Part shown: positions 1 to 8,057 of the stretch, piece by piece
Position numbering within the stretch: the stretch's first letter is position 1
Layout of the letters: the number at the start of each line of letters is the position of its first letter
NCBI RefSeq assembly: GCF_900105345.1
Contig: NZ_FNSN01000003.1
Span: 620,001 to 684,000, forward strand
DNA length: 64,000 nucleotides
Direction: 5' to 3'
Source of the DNA: Arthrobacter woluwensis
GTDB lineage: Bacteria > Actinomycetota > Actinomycetes > Actinomycetales > Micrococcaceae
Program-made: the position numbers and the translations under genes
Notes under the pieces: generated by a model
Database searches by the model: none
Told to the model about the DNA's origin: nothing
Seen by the model: the letters and a program-made list of their open reading frames with translations, nothing else

Positions 1-1
1 C

Positions 2-205
2 CGGGACCTGACCACCGCGGACGTCGCGCAGACCGGCCTGCGGGTGGTGCGCGCCGTCGTCGGGGGACTGGTGCCGAATGCTCCGGCGGCGTTCGCCTAT
101 CTGGGCTGCCCGCGCTTCGCTCAGGTGGCGCTGGACCGCGGCTGGCGGGACGCGGCCCCGCACCGGCCCGAAGACTTCACCCTCGTCCCGCCGCCCCACA
201 TGTGA
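2..205 (+). CDS. YcaO-domain azoline-forming cyclodehydratase, C-terminal end (partial)
   Basis: The frame is open from the left edge to a TGA and gives the last 67 residues of a protein. It contains TTADVAQTGLRVVRAVV followed by GLVPNAPAAF, which matches how I know the end of YcaO proteins from thiazole/oxazole-modified peptide (TOMM) pathways. YcaO enzymes use ATP to cyclise Cys/Ser/Thr of a precursor peptide to azolines. The protein ends in a proline-rich tail (VPPPHM); such tails are typical of TOMM YcaO enzymes and reach the active site. The next gene starts one base after the stop and encodes the matching dehydrogenase, which supports the call. The ATP-binding part lies outside the window. 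Confidence 0.75.
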   Translation, partial: RDLTTADVAQTGLRVVRAVVGGLVPNAPAAFAYLGCPRFAQVALDRGWRDAAPHRPEDFTLVPPPHM

Positions 206-206
206 C

Positions 207-1505
207 ATGACGACCTCTCACGCCGACCCTCTGCTCCGGGCGTTCTCCTCGGAGATCCCCGGACCTCCCGAACCTCCGGGGCCGCGGGTGAACCAGTGGC
301 CGGGACGGATCCAGCAGGTCCTCCCCGGGGAGGAACGCGTGCCCGTGCTGTCCCTGATCCGCACCGTGTTCTGGGGGCCCGAGCTGCACCCCGACCCGGC
401 GACGGGACGCCCGGGCACGATCCGCCGTCGCGCCGTGCCGTCCGCGGGAGCGTGCTATCCGGTCCAGGTCCACCTGGTGTGCGGCGCCGGGTGCGACGTC
501 CCTCCCGGACGCTACGCCTTCGACGCCGAGCAGGGGATCCTGCTGCGCCGCAGCGGTCCTCCGGGTGGGGCTGTCGGCCGGGGCGCCGTCGTCGTGTTCA
601 CCGTGCTGCCGCAGCGGACCGCCGCCCGGTACCACCACCGCGCCCTGCCGCTCCTGCTCTCCGACACGGCCTATGCGGTGGCCGCGCTGGCGCATCACGC
701 GGCGTGGCACGGGGTGACGGCGGCGCAGGTGCGGTCCGACCCGGGGACGCTGGCCGCTCTGGCGGATCTTCCCGGGTACGGCGAGTGGAAGGAACGGTGG
801 CCCGCGACCGGGCCGGAGCTCGCGCTCGCCGCCGTGTCCCTGGAGGGTTTCCTGCCCGGTGTCGCGACCCCGTCGGCCGGCCCGGGGCCGCTCCCCGTTC
901 CCGAGCGCAGGCCGCGCCTGCTGCCGGAAGTCGTCGCCTGGGCCGTCGCGCATCGACCCGCCCCCGCGGTGCTGCCGTACCAGGGCTTGCCGGGAGCGGG
1001 TCCCGCGGCGCTGCGGGCCCGCCGGAGCGCGGCCCTGGACGCTGTATCGCCCGACGGCGGCGGCGCGGCGGCGGAGGCCGCCGTCTCCGCGGTGCGGGAC
1101 CTCCTGACCACGGCGCGGCGGACGCTGCCCGGTCCGCAGCCCGCGGGATGCCGGATCGCCCTCCTGAACAGGACCGATGACATCGGCCGTGCCGCCTTGC
1201 AGGATCCAGACCTCGCGGAGCGGGCTGCCGGTCAGCGCTGGCTGTCCACCCTGGACGGCCTCGTCCTCTTCGAGGCCAAGGGTGTTCCGGACGCCCGTGA
1301 CGTGTGGTGGGCGGCGGAGCTGGCCGCTCACGTCCTGTACTCCTCGCTGGCGGACGGCCCCGATGGCGCGAGCCCGCGGCTCGACTTCCGCCCGGTGAGC
1401 GGATGGACCGGCGGCGTCCCGGGCCGTCCGACCCTCCACGGCCTCGGGTACAGAGGACGGGGCTTTCGAACACAGGGCGCCGGACCCCAGGGCACCGGAC
1501 GATGA
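207..1505 (+). CDS. SagB-type FMN-dependent azoline dehydrogenase (nitroreductase fold)
   Basis: This 432-residue protein would oxidise azolines made by the upstream YcaO enzyme to aromatic azoles, using FMN. Residues about 73-90 (RRAVPSAGACYPVQVHLV) are the SagB/nitroreductase FMN-binding signature, usually R-PSAGA-YP. A helix-rich stretch near 142-165 fits the rest of that domain. The second half (from about residue 233, with DVWWAAELAAHVLYSSL near 365-381) looks like a degenerate second nitroreductase domain, so the protein is longer than the single-domain members of about 200-250 residues. ATG at 207 was chosen because it follows the upstream stop at 203-205 by one base, implying translational coupling; no clear Shine-Dalgarno is present. 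Confidence 0.8.
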   Translation: MTTSHADPLLRAFSSEIPGPPEPPGPRVNQWPGRIQQVLPGEERVPVLSLIRTVFWGPELHPDPATGRPGTIRRRAVPSAGACYPVQVHLVCGAGCDVPPGRYAFDAEQGILLRRSGPPGGAVGRGAVVVFTVLPQRTAARYHHRALPLLLSDTAYAVAALAHHAAWHGVTAAQVRSDPGTLAALADLPGYGEWKERWPATGPELALAAVSLEGFLPGVATPSAGPGPLPVPERRPRLLPEVVAWAVAHRPAPAVLPYQGLPGAGPAALRARRSAALDAVSPDGGGAAAEAAVSAVRDLLTTARRTLPGPQPAGCRIALLNRTDDIGRAALQDPDLAERAAGQRWLSTLDGLVLFEAKGVPDARDVWWAAELAAHVLYSSLADGPDGASPRLDFRPVSGWTGGVPGRPTLHGLGYRGRGFRTQGAGPQGTGR

Positions 1506-1544
1506 GCCCCCGACAGCACTGCCACCCCCGGAAAGGACACCGGA

Positions 1545-3299
1545 ATGCTCGTTGACAAAAGGCTCCTGGCGCTGAGCCTGGGGCATCGGGGCCGTCTGAC
1601 GGCCGTCACCGCGGTCCTGTGCCTGAGCACCATGAGCTACTGGGCGCAGGCATGGTTCCTCGCTCAGGCGCTCGCGGCCCTGGCCGCGCCGCCGCGGGGC
1701 GAGTCACTCGCGGCGCATCCCGCGGTCGCCCCGCTCGGGGCCGTCCTGCTCTGCGGGCTGCTCCGCTGCGCGCTCCTCCAGCTGCACAGCCGCCTCGCCG
1801 TCTCGCTGGGCGCCGCGGTCCGCCGAGACCTGCGGAGGAACCTGATGGACCGTCTGCTGCAACCGGACCGCCTGCACGACACCTCCGAACGCACGGGCGC
1901 GCGCCGCCTGGCCCTCACCGAAGGGGTGGATGGTGTGGACCTGTACCTGAGCCAGTACATCCCGCACGCCCTGCAGCTGCAGATCCTCTGCCCCGTCCTG
2001 CTCGTCGGCATCGCCTTCCTGAACCCCTGGCTGGCGCTCATGCTCGCGGCCGCCGTGCTCGTGGCGGTCGGGGCTCCTCGGCTCTGGGGACGGCTGCTCA
2101 CCCGCCGTGGACGACAGCATTGGGACAGCTATGAGGACCTGAGCGCCGACTTCCTGGAAGCGCTGCAGGGCATGCGCACCCTGAAGATCCTGCATGCGGT
2201 CCCCGGTGTCCGCGCCCGGCTGGACGACCGTTCGGACCAGCTCCATCGCGCGACCGTCGCCACCATGCGCGTCTCCCTCGCCGACACCGCCCTCACGGAC
2301 CTCGGCATCCAGGCGGGGCTGCTCGCCGCGGCTGCCCTGGCCTCCCTCAGCGCCCTTGGAGCCGGGCCGACGGCGGGAGTCGCGGGGGCCGCCGTCGTGT
2401 ACTTCGTGCTCCTCCTCTCCTCCGAGGTCTTCCGTCCGGTCCGCGACCTCGCCCGGCAGTGGCACGCCGGGTACCTCGGGCTGTCGGCTCTCGGCAGCAT
2501 CGACGCGGCGGGTGGCGGATCGGTCACGCAGGCGGCTCACGCCGGACCGTCCGACGCCGGACCCTCAGGGGACGGCGCACGGCCCGCCCCCGGCGGCACC
2601 GCCGCCGCCGCGGTCAGCCCCGCAGAAGGCCACCTGGTACTGGACGGGCTCTCCTTCCGCTATTCCGCGGAGGCGCCCTGGGTCCTCCGCGGCGCCCAGG
2701 CGGAACTCCGCCCCGGGGGCATCACGGCTCTGGCCGGAGCCTCGGGCGCGGGCAAGAGCACCCTCTTCGATCTCCTCCTCGGGTTCCTCCCGGCCGCGGA
2801 GGGGCGGATCCTCCTGGACGGGCGGCCCCTGCTCCGGAGCGAGCTGGGCGTGGTCTCCCAGCGCAGCTACCTCTTCCCGGGCACCATCCGGGAGAACCTG
2901 ACCGCGGTGAATCCCGCGGCCACCGAGGAGGACCTGATCCGTGTCCTGCGGCAGGCCGGCCTCGCCGCGGAACTGGACGCGTGGACCGACGGGCTGGACA
3001 CCGTGCTGTCCGAGGCCGGGGGATCGGTGTCGGGCGGGCAGTCACAACGGCTCGCGATCGCCCGGGCACTCCTGGCGGACCGGCCCGTCCTCCTGCTCGA
3101 CGAGCCCACCTCCGCCCTCAACCCCGAACTGGCCGAGGAGGTCCTCGCGGGGCTGCGGGACCACGCCCGCGAACGGACCGTCCTCATGATCGCGCACCGG
3201 CCCGAGGCGATCGCCGCCGCGGACACCGTGCTCCTCCTGTCCGACGGCGTCCTTCACCAGAGCACCCGTTCCTCCGAACCGCAAGGAGCCCAGCGATGA
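1545..3299 (+). CDS. ABC half-exporter 1 (CydD-like, fused membrane and ATPase domains)
   Basis: This 584-residue protein has an N-terminal membrane domain (about 1-310), an Ala/Gly/Pro-rich linker (about 325-355) and an ATPase domain. Visible ATPase motifs are Walker A GASGAGKST near 397-405, signature VSGGQ near 495, Walker B VLLLDEPTSA near 515, and H-loop IAHR. The D-loop reads SALN rather than the usual SALD. The membrane domain resembles CydD, which pairs with CydC to export thiols, but next to YcaO and SagB genes the likelier role is export of, or immunity to, the modified peptide. A GGAAAGGA ribosome site precedes the ATG. Its stop overlaps the next start (ATGA), so the two subunits are probably made together as a heterodimer. 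Confidence 0.8.
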   Translation: MLVDKRLLALSLGHRGRLTAVTAVLCLSTMSYWAQAWFLAQALAALAAPPRGESLAAHPAVAPLGAVLLCGLLRCALLQLHSRLAVSLGAAVRRDLRRNLMDRLLQPDRLHDTSERTGARRLALTEGVDGVDLYLSQYIPHALQLQILCPVLLVGIAFLNPWLALMLAAAVLVAVGAPRLWGRLLTRRGRQHWDSYEDLSADFLEALQGMRTLKILHAVPGVRARLDDRSDQLHRATVATMRVSLADTALTDLGIQAGLLAAAALASLSALGAGPTAGVAGAAVVYFVLLLSSEVFRPVRDLARQWHAGYLGLSALGSIDAAGGGSVTQAAHAGPSDAGPSGDGARPAPGGTAAAAVSPAEGHLVLDGLSFRYSAEAPWVLRGAQAELRPGGITALAGASGAGKSTLFDLLLGFLPAAEGRILLDGRPLLRSELGVVSQRSYLFPGTIRENLTAVNPAATEEDLIRVLRQAGLAAELDAWTDGLDTVLSEAGGSVSGGQSQRLAIARALLADRPVLLLDEPTSALNPELAEEVLAGLRDHARERTVLMIAHRPEAIAAADTVLLLSDGVLHQSTRSSEPQGAQR

Positions 3300-4987
3300 G
3301 CGCCTCCTCCGATCGCGGGACGCGGCGCCCGCTCCTCGCCCTGATCCCGCACCTGACCGGCGAGTGGCCCGGGATGGTGTGGACCGCCGTCGTCGGGCTC
3401 CTGAACAACCTGGCGCTGGTCACGCTCGCGGTGACCGGTTCGACCGTGGTGGCGCTCGCCGTCCTGCGGCATGAACCCGCCGCGCCCGGGTGGTGGCTGG
3501 CCGGCGTTTCCGCCGTGCTGCTGCGTGCCGTCCTCACCTGGCACGAGATGGACGTGTCGCACAGCATCGCGTACCGGATCCTCGCCGCCCTGCGGATGGC
3601 CCTGTTCGACGGCTTCACCCGCGGGGTGCCGTCCCGGCGGCGGGGCCAGCACACCGGGAAGCTCGCGGCCACCGCGATGGGCGATGTGGAGAAGCTGGAG
3701 TTCTTCTACGCCCACACGATCGCCCAGCTGGCGGGGGCCGTGGTGCTGCTCGGGCTGGGCTTCGGTCTTCTGGTCGCGCAGGCGCCCGGGGTGGCTCTCT
3801 CGCTGCTCGGAGGGACCCTGGCGCTCGGTCTGGTCACGGTTCTGGGCGGCCGCCGCACCACCGCGCTCGGTGAAGCGGTGCAGGATGCCCGGGCCGACGT
3901 CTCCGCCACCGTGGTGGACCTGCTCGGCGGAACGCGGGAGATCCTGGGGTTCGGGCTGCAGGACCGCGTGCAGGCGCAGCTCGCGCGGAAGGCCGCGGCA
4001 GTGGATGCCGTGCAGGGACGGCTCGCAGCCGCTTTGGCGCTCGCGGGATCGGTCCGTGAACTCTGCGTGCTCCTGACGGTCGTGTCCGTGTTCCTCGCCG
4101 CTCTCGGCCAGGGGACGGACCCCCTGTGGGTGCCCGCCCTGGTGGCGGGATCGCTGACACTGCTCGCCCCGGTGGCCGACGCCGCGGCGACCGTGACCCA
4201 GCTCCAGCCGCACCGGGCCAGCGCCCGCAGGGTCCTCGACGGCATCGGCCTGGCATCCGAGGAGCCTCCGCTCGCGGAGCCGGTCGGCTTCCACCCGGCC
4301 GGGCCGCTGGGGCTCAGCGTGCGGGACGTCCGTTTCCGGCACGACGACGGCTCGCCGCCCCTGGGACCCTTCTCCCTGAGCGTGCGGCCGGGTGAGCTGC
4401 TGGGCCTCCGGGGGCGCTCCGGCGCCGGGAAGACCACGCTGGCACGCCTGATCGTGCGGCTGTGGTCCCCGGATGCCGGGACGATCAGCCTCCACGGCAC
4501 GGAGGGAAGCCGTGCCGAGCTCCGGGCGATCCCCGAGCCGGAGTTCCGGAGGATGGTGACGATGGTCGAGCAGGACACCCCGGTCTTCCACGGGACGGTC
4601 CTGGACAACCTCCGGCTCGCGGTCCCGGACGTGGACCGCGCGGCTGCCGAGGCCATGCTGCGGCGGGTGGGCCTGCCGCTGGAGGGTCCGCGCTGGAGCG
4701 ATGGACTGGACACGGTCCTGGGGGAACGCGGCACGAGCCTCTCCGGTGGGGAGAGGGCCCGCTTCTGCCTGGCGCGGGCCCTGCTCCTGAAACCGGGGCT
4801 GCTGGTGCTCGATGAGACCACCGCCAGCCTGGACGGCCCCTCCGAGGAGGGCGTCCTGGACGTCATCCGCGGGCTGAGGGAGGAGACGACCGTCCTGGTG
4901 GTCTCCCACCGGGACAGCACGCTGGCCGTGTGTGACCGGACGGTCACCCTCGAACCGGCCGCCGTCCAGGCATCCGCCGTCCGGTAG
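3296..4987 (+). CDS. ABC half-exporter 2 (CydC-like, fused membrane and ATPase domains)
   Basis: This is the 563-residue partner of the preceding half-exporter. The start ATG at 3296 overlaps the previous stop by four bases and has AAGGAG about 9 bases upstream. A longer open frame to the left of 3296 is only a shadow of the first ABC gene. The membrane domain spans about 1-300. The ATPase domain has Walker A GRSGAGKTT (about 373-381), signature LSGGE (about 481), Walker B LLVLDETTASLD (about 502-513) and H-loop VSHR, all canonical. Together with the SALN D-loop in the first subunit this suggests a heterodimer with somewhat unequal ATP sites (inference). It is the last gene of the operon; the next gene is convergent. 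Confidence 0.8.
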   Translation: MSASSDRGTRRPLLALIPHLTGEWPGMVWTAVVGLLNNLALVTLAVTGSTVVALAVLRHEPAAPGWWLAGVSAVLLRAVLTWHEMDVSHSIAYRILAALRMALFDGFTRGVPSRRRGQHTGKLAATAMGDVEKLEFFYAHTIAQLAGAVVLLGLGFGLLVAQAPGVALSLLGGTLALGLVTVLGGRRTTALGEAVQDARADVSATVVDLLGGTREILGFGLQDRVQAQLARKAAAVDAVQGRLAAALALAGSVRELCVLLTVVSVFLAALGQGTDPLWVPALVAGSLTLLAPVADAAATVTQLQPHRASARRVLDGIGLASEEPPLAEPVGFHPAGPLGLSVRDVRFRHDDGSPPLGPFSLSVRPGELLGLRGRSGAGKTTLARLIVRLWSPDAGTISLHGTEGSRAELRAIPEPEFRRMVTMVEQDTPVFHGTVLDNLRLAVPDVDRAAAEAMLRRVGLPLEGPRWSDGLDTVLGERGTSLSGGERARFCLARALLLKPGLLVLDETTASLDGPSEEGVLDVIRGLREETTVLVVSHRDSTLAVCDRTVTLEPAAVQASAVR

Positions 4988-5036
4988 GAGGCCCGGCGAG
5001 CCCCGGTCCGTCACGGCCCGGGCCCCGCCGCTCCGC

Positions 5037-5948
5037 TCAGCTGAGCGTGACGACGACCTTGCCGCGGACGTGCCCGTCCTCCAGGAGCCGGTACGCGTCG
5101 GCGACCTCCTCCACCGGGTGGCTCGCCTCGAGCGGCAGGACGAGGGTCCCCTCGGCGAGTCCGGCCGCAATCCGTCCGAGGGCTCCCGGCGTGGCGTCGC
5201 CGCCGCCCGTGGCGGTGAAGCCCTCAGGCTCACGGCCGTGGGCCGCGATGGCGGTGATCCGCTCGGCGGGCACGCCGAACGCCTGCGCGACGTCGATCAC
5301 CTCGGTCCCGTTCAGATCCGCGGCCGCGGTGGGGGTCCCGAGGGCGCGCACCCGCTCCTCCAGCCCCTCGCCGTAGACGACGGGGATCGCGCCGAGCTCC
5401 CGCAGGAACTCGTGGTTCCGCTCGGACGCCGTGCCGATGACCGTGGCTCCCGTGGCCACCGCGAGCTGGGTGGCCAGCACCCCGACACCTCCCGCCGCTC
5501 CGCCGATCAGCACCGTGTCCTCGGGGGTGAGCTTCAGCTGGTCGATGGCCGCCGCCGCGGTCCGTCCGGCGATGTCCAGGGTCGCGGCGACCTCGTCCGG
5601 GAGCCGTTCGGGCGTCCGCTGCAGGGATTCCGGCGCGGTGATGATGAAGTCGGCGATGGCCTCGTGGCGCTTCCCGCCGAAGACGCGGTCCCCGGCGGTC
5701 CAGCCGGTGACGCCCTCGCCGAGCTCGTCGATGACGCCCGCGAAGTCGTTGCCCACCCCGGAGCCTGGCGCCCCGCCGAAGGCCTCGGCGACCGGTCCGC
5801 CGTGGAAGATCTTGAAGTCCACCGGGTTCAGGCCGGCGGCCGTCACGCGGATGCGGACCTCGCCGGGGCCCGGATGCGGCTCCGGAACCTCGATCAGGTC
5901 CAGGACCTCGGGTCCACCGAACCGTTCGTACCTTACTGCACGTGCCAT
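5037..5948 (-). CDS. Zinc-free MDR-family NADPH:quinone reductase-like oxidoreductase
   Basis: The 303-residue protein is a medium-chain dehydrogenase/reductase of the quinone-oxidoreductase branch. It starts MARAVRYERFGGPEVL, has the GLNPVD turn near residue 40, and a nucleotide-binding loop GGAAGGVG near 149-156. The zinc-ligand pattern of alcohol dehydrogenases is absent. These enzymes reduce quinones or enals with NADPH. The ATG at 5948 is preceded by AGGAGTCACC, a good ribosome site; the frame stays open further upstream without one, so I kept the shorter start. It converges on the RiPP exporter genes and seems unrelated to them. The true substrate cannot be read from sequence. Confidence 0.85.
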   Translation of the reverse strand: MARAVRYERFGGPEVLDLIEVPEPHPGPGEVRIRVTAAGLNPVDFKIFHGGPVAEAFGGAPGSGVGNDFAGVIDELGEGVTGWTAGDRVFGGKRHEAIADFIITAPESLQRTPERLPDEVAATLDIAGRTAAAAIDQLKLTPEDTVLIGGAAGGVGVLATQLAVATGATVIGTASERNHEFLRELGAIPVVYGEGLEERVRALGTPTAAADLNGTEVIDVAQAFGVPAERITAIAAHGREPEGFTATGGGDATPGALGRIAAGLAEGTLVLPLEASHPVEEVADAYRLLEDGHVRGKVVVTLS

Positions 5949-6119
5949 GGTGACTCCTCGCTCAGCGATCGACGCGCCGTGGTCCGGCGCTGTGAAGGCG
6001 ATGCCGCGGGTGGCGGGCCATCGCCGGTGATGTCCCGTGCAACGGGCGCGGCGCGGCGTCCATTCCGGCGGTTGCGGCGCATGACGCCGGATGACGTGGC
6101 GGGTCATCGGGCGCACGGC

Positions 6120-6162
6120 GAAGCCCCGCCGGAACCGCGGCTCGCGGTCCCGGCGGGGCTTC
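6120..6162 (-). terminator. Hairpin terminator after the FecBCD-type importer operon
   Basis: Two 20-base arms (6120-6139 and 6143-6162) pair with one mismatch around a 3-base loop. The hairpin lies about 45 bases past the stop of the substrate-binding protein gene. No strong U-run follows on either strand. Confidence 0.6.
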
Positions 6163-6207
6163 TGAAGGGTGTCCGGAGACGGCGTCCTGTGGAGCTTCCG
6201 GTGGGGC

Positions 6208-7248
6208 TCAGAACGCGTCGGGGTGGAGCCCCCGGGCGATCTCCTGCACGGCGCGGATGTTGCCCCAGGTCCCCGGCATGACTTCATCGGAGTCGATCGC
6301 CACCAGGCGGTTCTCCTTCACTGCGGGCACGTTCGGGAACTTCTGCCGCAGGAAGGCGCGGGTGGCGTCCTCGTGCTCCTTGTTCAGCGTGGTGAAGACG
6401 ATGACATCGGGGTTCTTCTGCACCAGCGTCTCCGGAGAGATCACGGCCGAGAAGAAGGAGCTGAACGCCGGGTCCTTCGGCGAGAACACGTTCTCCCCGC
6501 CGGCCTGACGGATCATGTCGTATTCGAGGCCCGCGCCGATCGCGGAGACGGTGCTGCCCTCCACGAAGACCTCGAGGACGCGGGGCTTCGCGCGCCCTGA
6601 GACGGCCTTCCCGACGTCGTCCAGCGCCTGGCGGGCCTCCTGGCGGACGGTGGCGGCCCGGTCCTTGATCCCGAACAGGCCGCCGAGGTTGTCGATGTCC
6701 GTCAGGAGGTCGGTGACTTCGGCCGAGCTGCGCCGCTGAAGGCAGCCCGCGGTGGCGATGTAGGACTCGGCGCCGGCCTTCTTCAGCTGGTCGATGCTCG
6801 CGAAGCCCTGTTCCGCCGTGAATTCATACCCCGTGGGGGAGTACACGAAGTCCGGAGTGACCCCCAGCAGCGACTCCCGCGCCGGAGGTGCCTTCTCGCT
6901 GAGCTGACGCACCTTGCCGGTCGCCTTGAGTTCGGGCGGCAGTTCCCGGCCCTTGGTCTGGGCCTCGCCGACCACGGAGTCCGCCAGGCCGAGCTTGACG
7001 AGCAGATCGGACTGGCCCGGGGTCATGGCGACCACGCGTTGCGGGACCGCTGTGAGGTCCAGCGTCCGTCCGCAGTTGGTGACCTTCCCGGCGGGGGTGG
7101 CCGGGGTTCCGGAGGCCGGCGCCGGACCGGCCTGGCTGACGCCCTGGCCGCAGCCGGTCAGCGCCAGCAGGCCCAGCGCCAGGGCGGACGCCTGGATCCT
7201 GCGGCTGCGGAAGATCGCCCGTGGCGGGCTGAGAGGGGGATGCGTCAT
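6208..7248 (-). CDS. Metal-chelate (siderophore-type) ABC importer substrate-binding lipoprotein
   Basis: This 346-residue protein has a signal peptide ending in lipobox LTGC (Cys33), so it is exported and lipid-anchored. The mature part follows the class III periplasmic-binding fold (FecB/FepB/BtuF type): 'RVVAMTPGQSDLLVKLGLADSVVG' region near residues 65-95 and a second lobe ending in a helix. It would deliver a metal chelate to the permease encoded upstream. Its ATG overlaps the TGA of the ATPase gene (ATGA) and has AAGGA about 8 bases upstream. It is the last gene of a permease-ATPase-binding protein operon. Ligand is unknown: Fe-siderophore is usual, but the operator upstream of the operon hints at zinc. 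Confidence 0.85.
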   Translation of the reverse strand: MTHPPLSPPRAIFRSRRIQASALALGLLALTGCGQGVSQAGPAPASGTPATPAGKVTNCGRTLDLTAVPQRVVAMTPGQSDLLVKLGLADSVVGEAQTKGRELPPELKATGKVRQLSEKAPPARESLLGVTPDFVYSPTGYEFTAEQGFASIDQLKKAGAESYIATAGCLQRRSSAEVTDLLTDIDNLGGLFGIKDRAATVRQEARQALDDVGKAVSGRAKPRVLEVFVEGSTVSAIGAGLEYDMIRQAGGENVFSPKDPAFSSFFSAVISPETLVQKNPDVIVFTTLNKEHEDATRAFLRQKFPNVPAVKENRLVAIDSDEVMPGTWGNIRAVQEIARGLHPDAF

Positions 7249-8057
7249 GGTGTTCCTTCATTTTCGGGGGACTGCCCTGGGGCAGAGGACGACGACGGCG
7301 CGGCCACCGCGATCAGCGGCCGGCCGGTGAGGGGGTGCCGCAGCCGGCGGGACTCGACCGAGAACGCCTCGCGGATGAGCCCCTCGTCGAGGACGTCGGC
7401 GGGAGCTCCCGCAGCGAGGAGCCGGCCCCGGCTGAGGACGGCCACCTGGTCGCAGTGGTCGGCGGCGAGATTCATGTCGTGGAGAGCGGCGAGCACCGTG
7501 AGACCGCGTCCGGTGACCAGGCGCATCAGTTCGAGCTGGAAGGAGATGTCCAGGTGGTTGGTGGGCTCGTCGAGCACGAGGACCGGAGCCTGCTGCACGA
7601 GCGCGCGGGCCAGCAGGACGCGCTGCTTCTCCCCGCCGGAGAGCTCCGCGAAGTTGCGGTGCGCCAGGGCGGAGGCGCCGACGTCGTGCAGGGCTTCATC
7701 GGCCAGGGCGCGTTCCTGCGCGGTGTCGGCGCCGAAGCCGCGCTGGTGGGGGACCCGGCCGAGGAGGGTCACTTCGAGCGCGGTCAGGGGGAAGTCGAGG
7801 CCGCTCTCCTGGGCCATCACGGCGATCCGGCGAGCCGCCTCCCGGGGGCTGAGACGCTGCACGTCCTCGCCGTCGACGCGGACGGTTCCCGCGCTCGGCC
7901 GGTAGACACGGTACAGCGTGCGGAGCAGCGTCGATTTCCCGCAGCCGTTGGGACCCAGGATGCCGAGAACCTGGCCGGAGGGGACGTCGAGGCTCACGCC
8001 GTGGACGATCTCCCGCCGTCCCAGGGTGACGTGGACGTCATCGAAGGAGATGTTCAC
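7245..8057 (-). CDS. FecE/FepC-type ABC importer ATPase
   Basis: The 270-residue protein has all ABC ATPase motifs: Walker A GPNGCGKST (35-43), signature LSGGEKQR (139-146), Walker B VLVLDEPTNHLD (159-170) and an H-loop in LAALHDMNLA. The Q-loop is MAQESGLDFP. This is the FepC/BtuD class that energises import of chelated metals or cobalamin. Start is GTG at 8057, whose first bases overlap the permease stop (GTGA), so translation is coupled along the operon. Confidence 0.88.
   Translation of the reverse strand: MNISFDDVHVTLGRREIVHGVSLDVPSGQVLGILGPNGCGKSTLLRTLYRVYRPSAGTVRVDGEDVQRLSPREAARRIAVMAQESGLDFPLTALEVTLLGRVPHQRGFGADTAQERALADEALHDVGASALAHRNFAELSGGEKQRVLLARALVQQAPVLVLDEPTNHLDISFQLELMRLVTGRGLTVLAALHDMNLAADHCDQVAVLSRGRLLAAGAPADVLDEGLIREAFSVESRRLRHPLTGRPLIAVAAPSSSSAPGQSPENEGTP

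Noticed and set aside
3254-5233. Long antisense open frame over the second exporter gene
   Set aside because: Translation is biased and has no domain; the plus-strand ABC motifs are clear.
5949-6287. N-terminal extension of the quinone-reductase-like gene
   Set aside because: Extension has no ribosome site, is Arg/Pro-rich, and covers the hairpin at 6120-6162.
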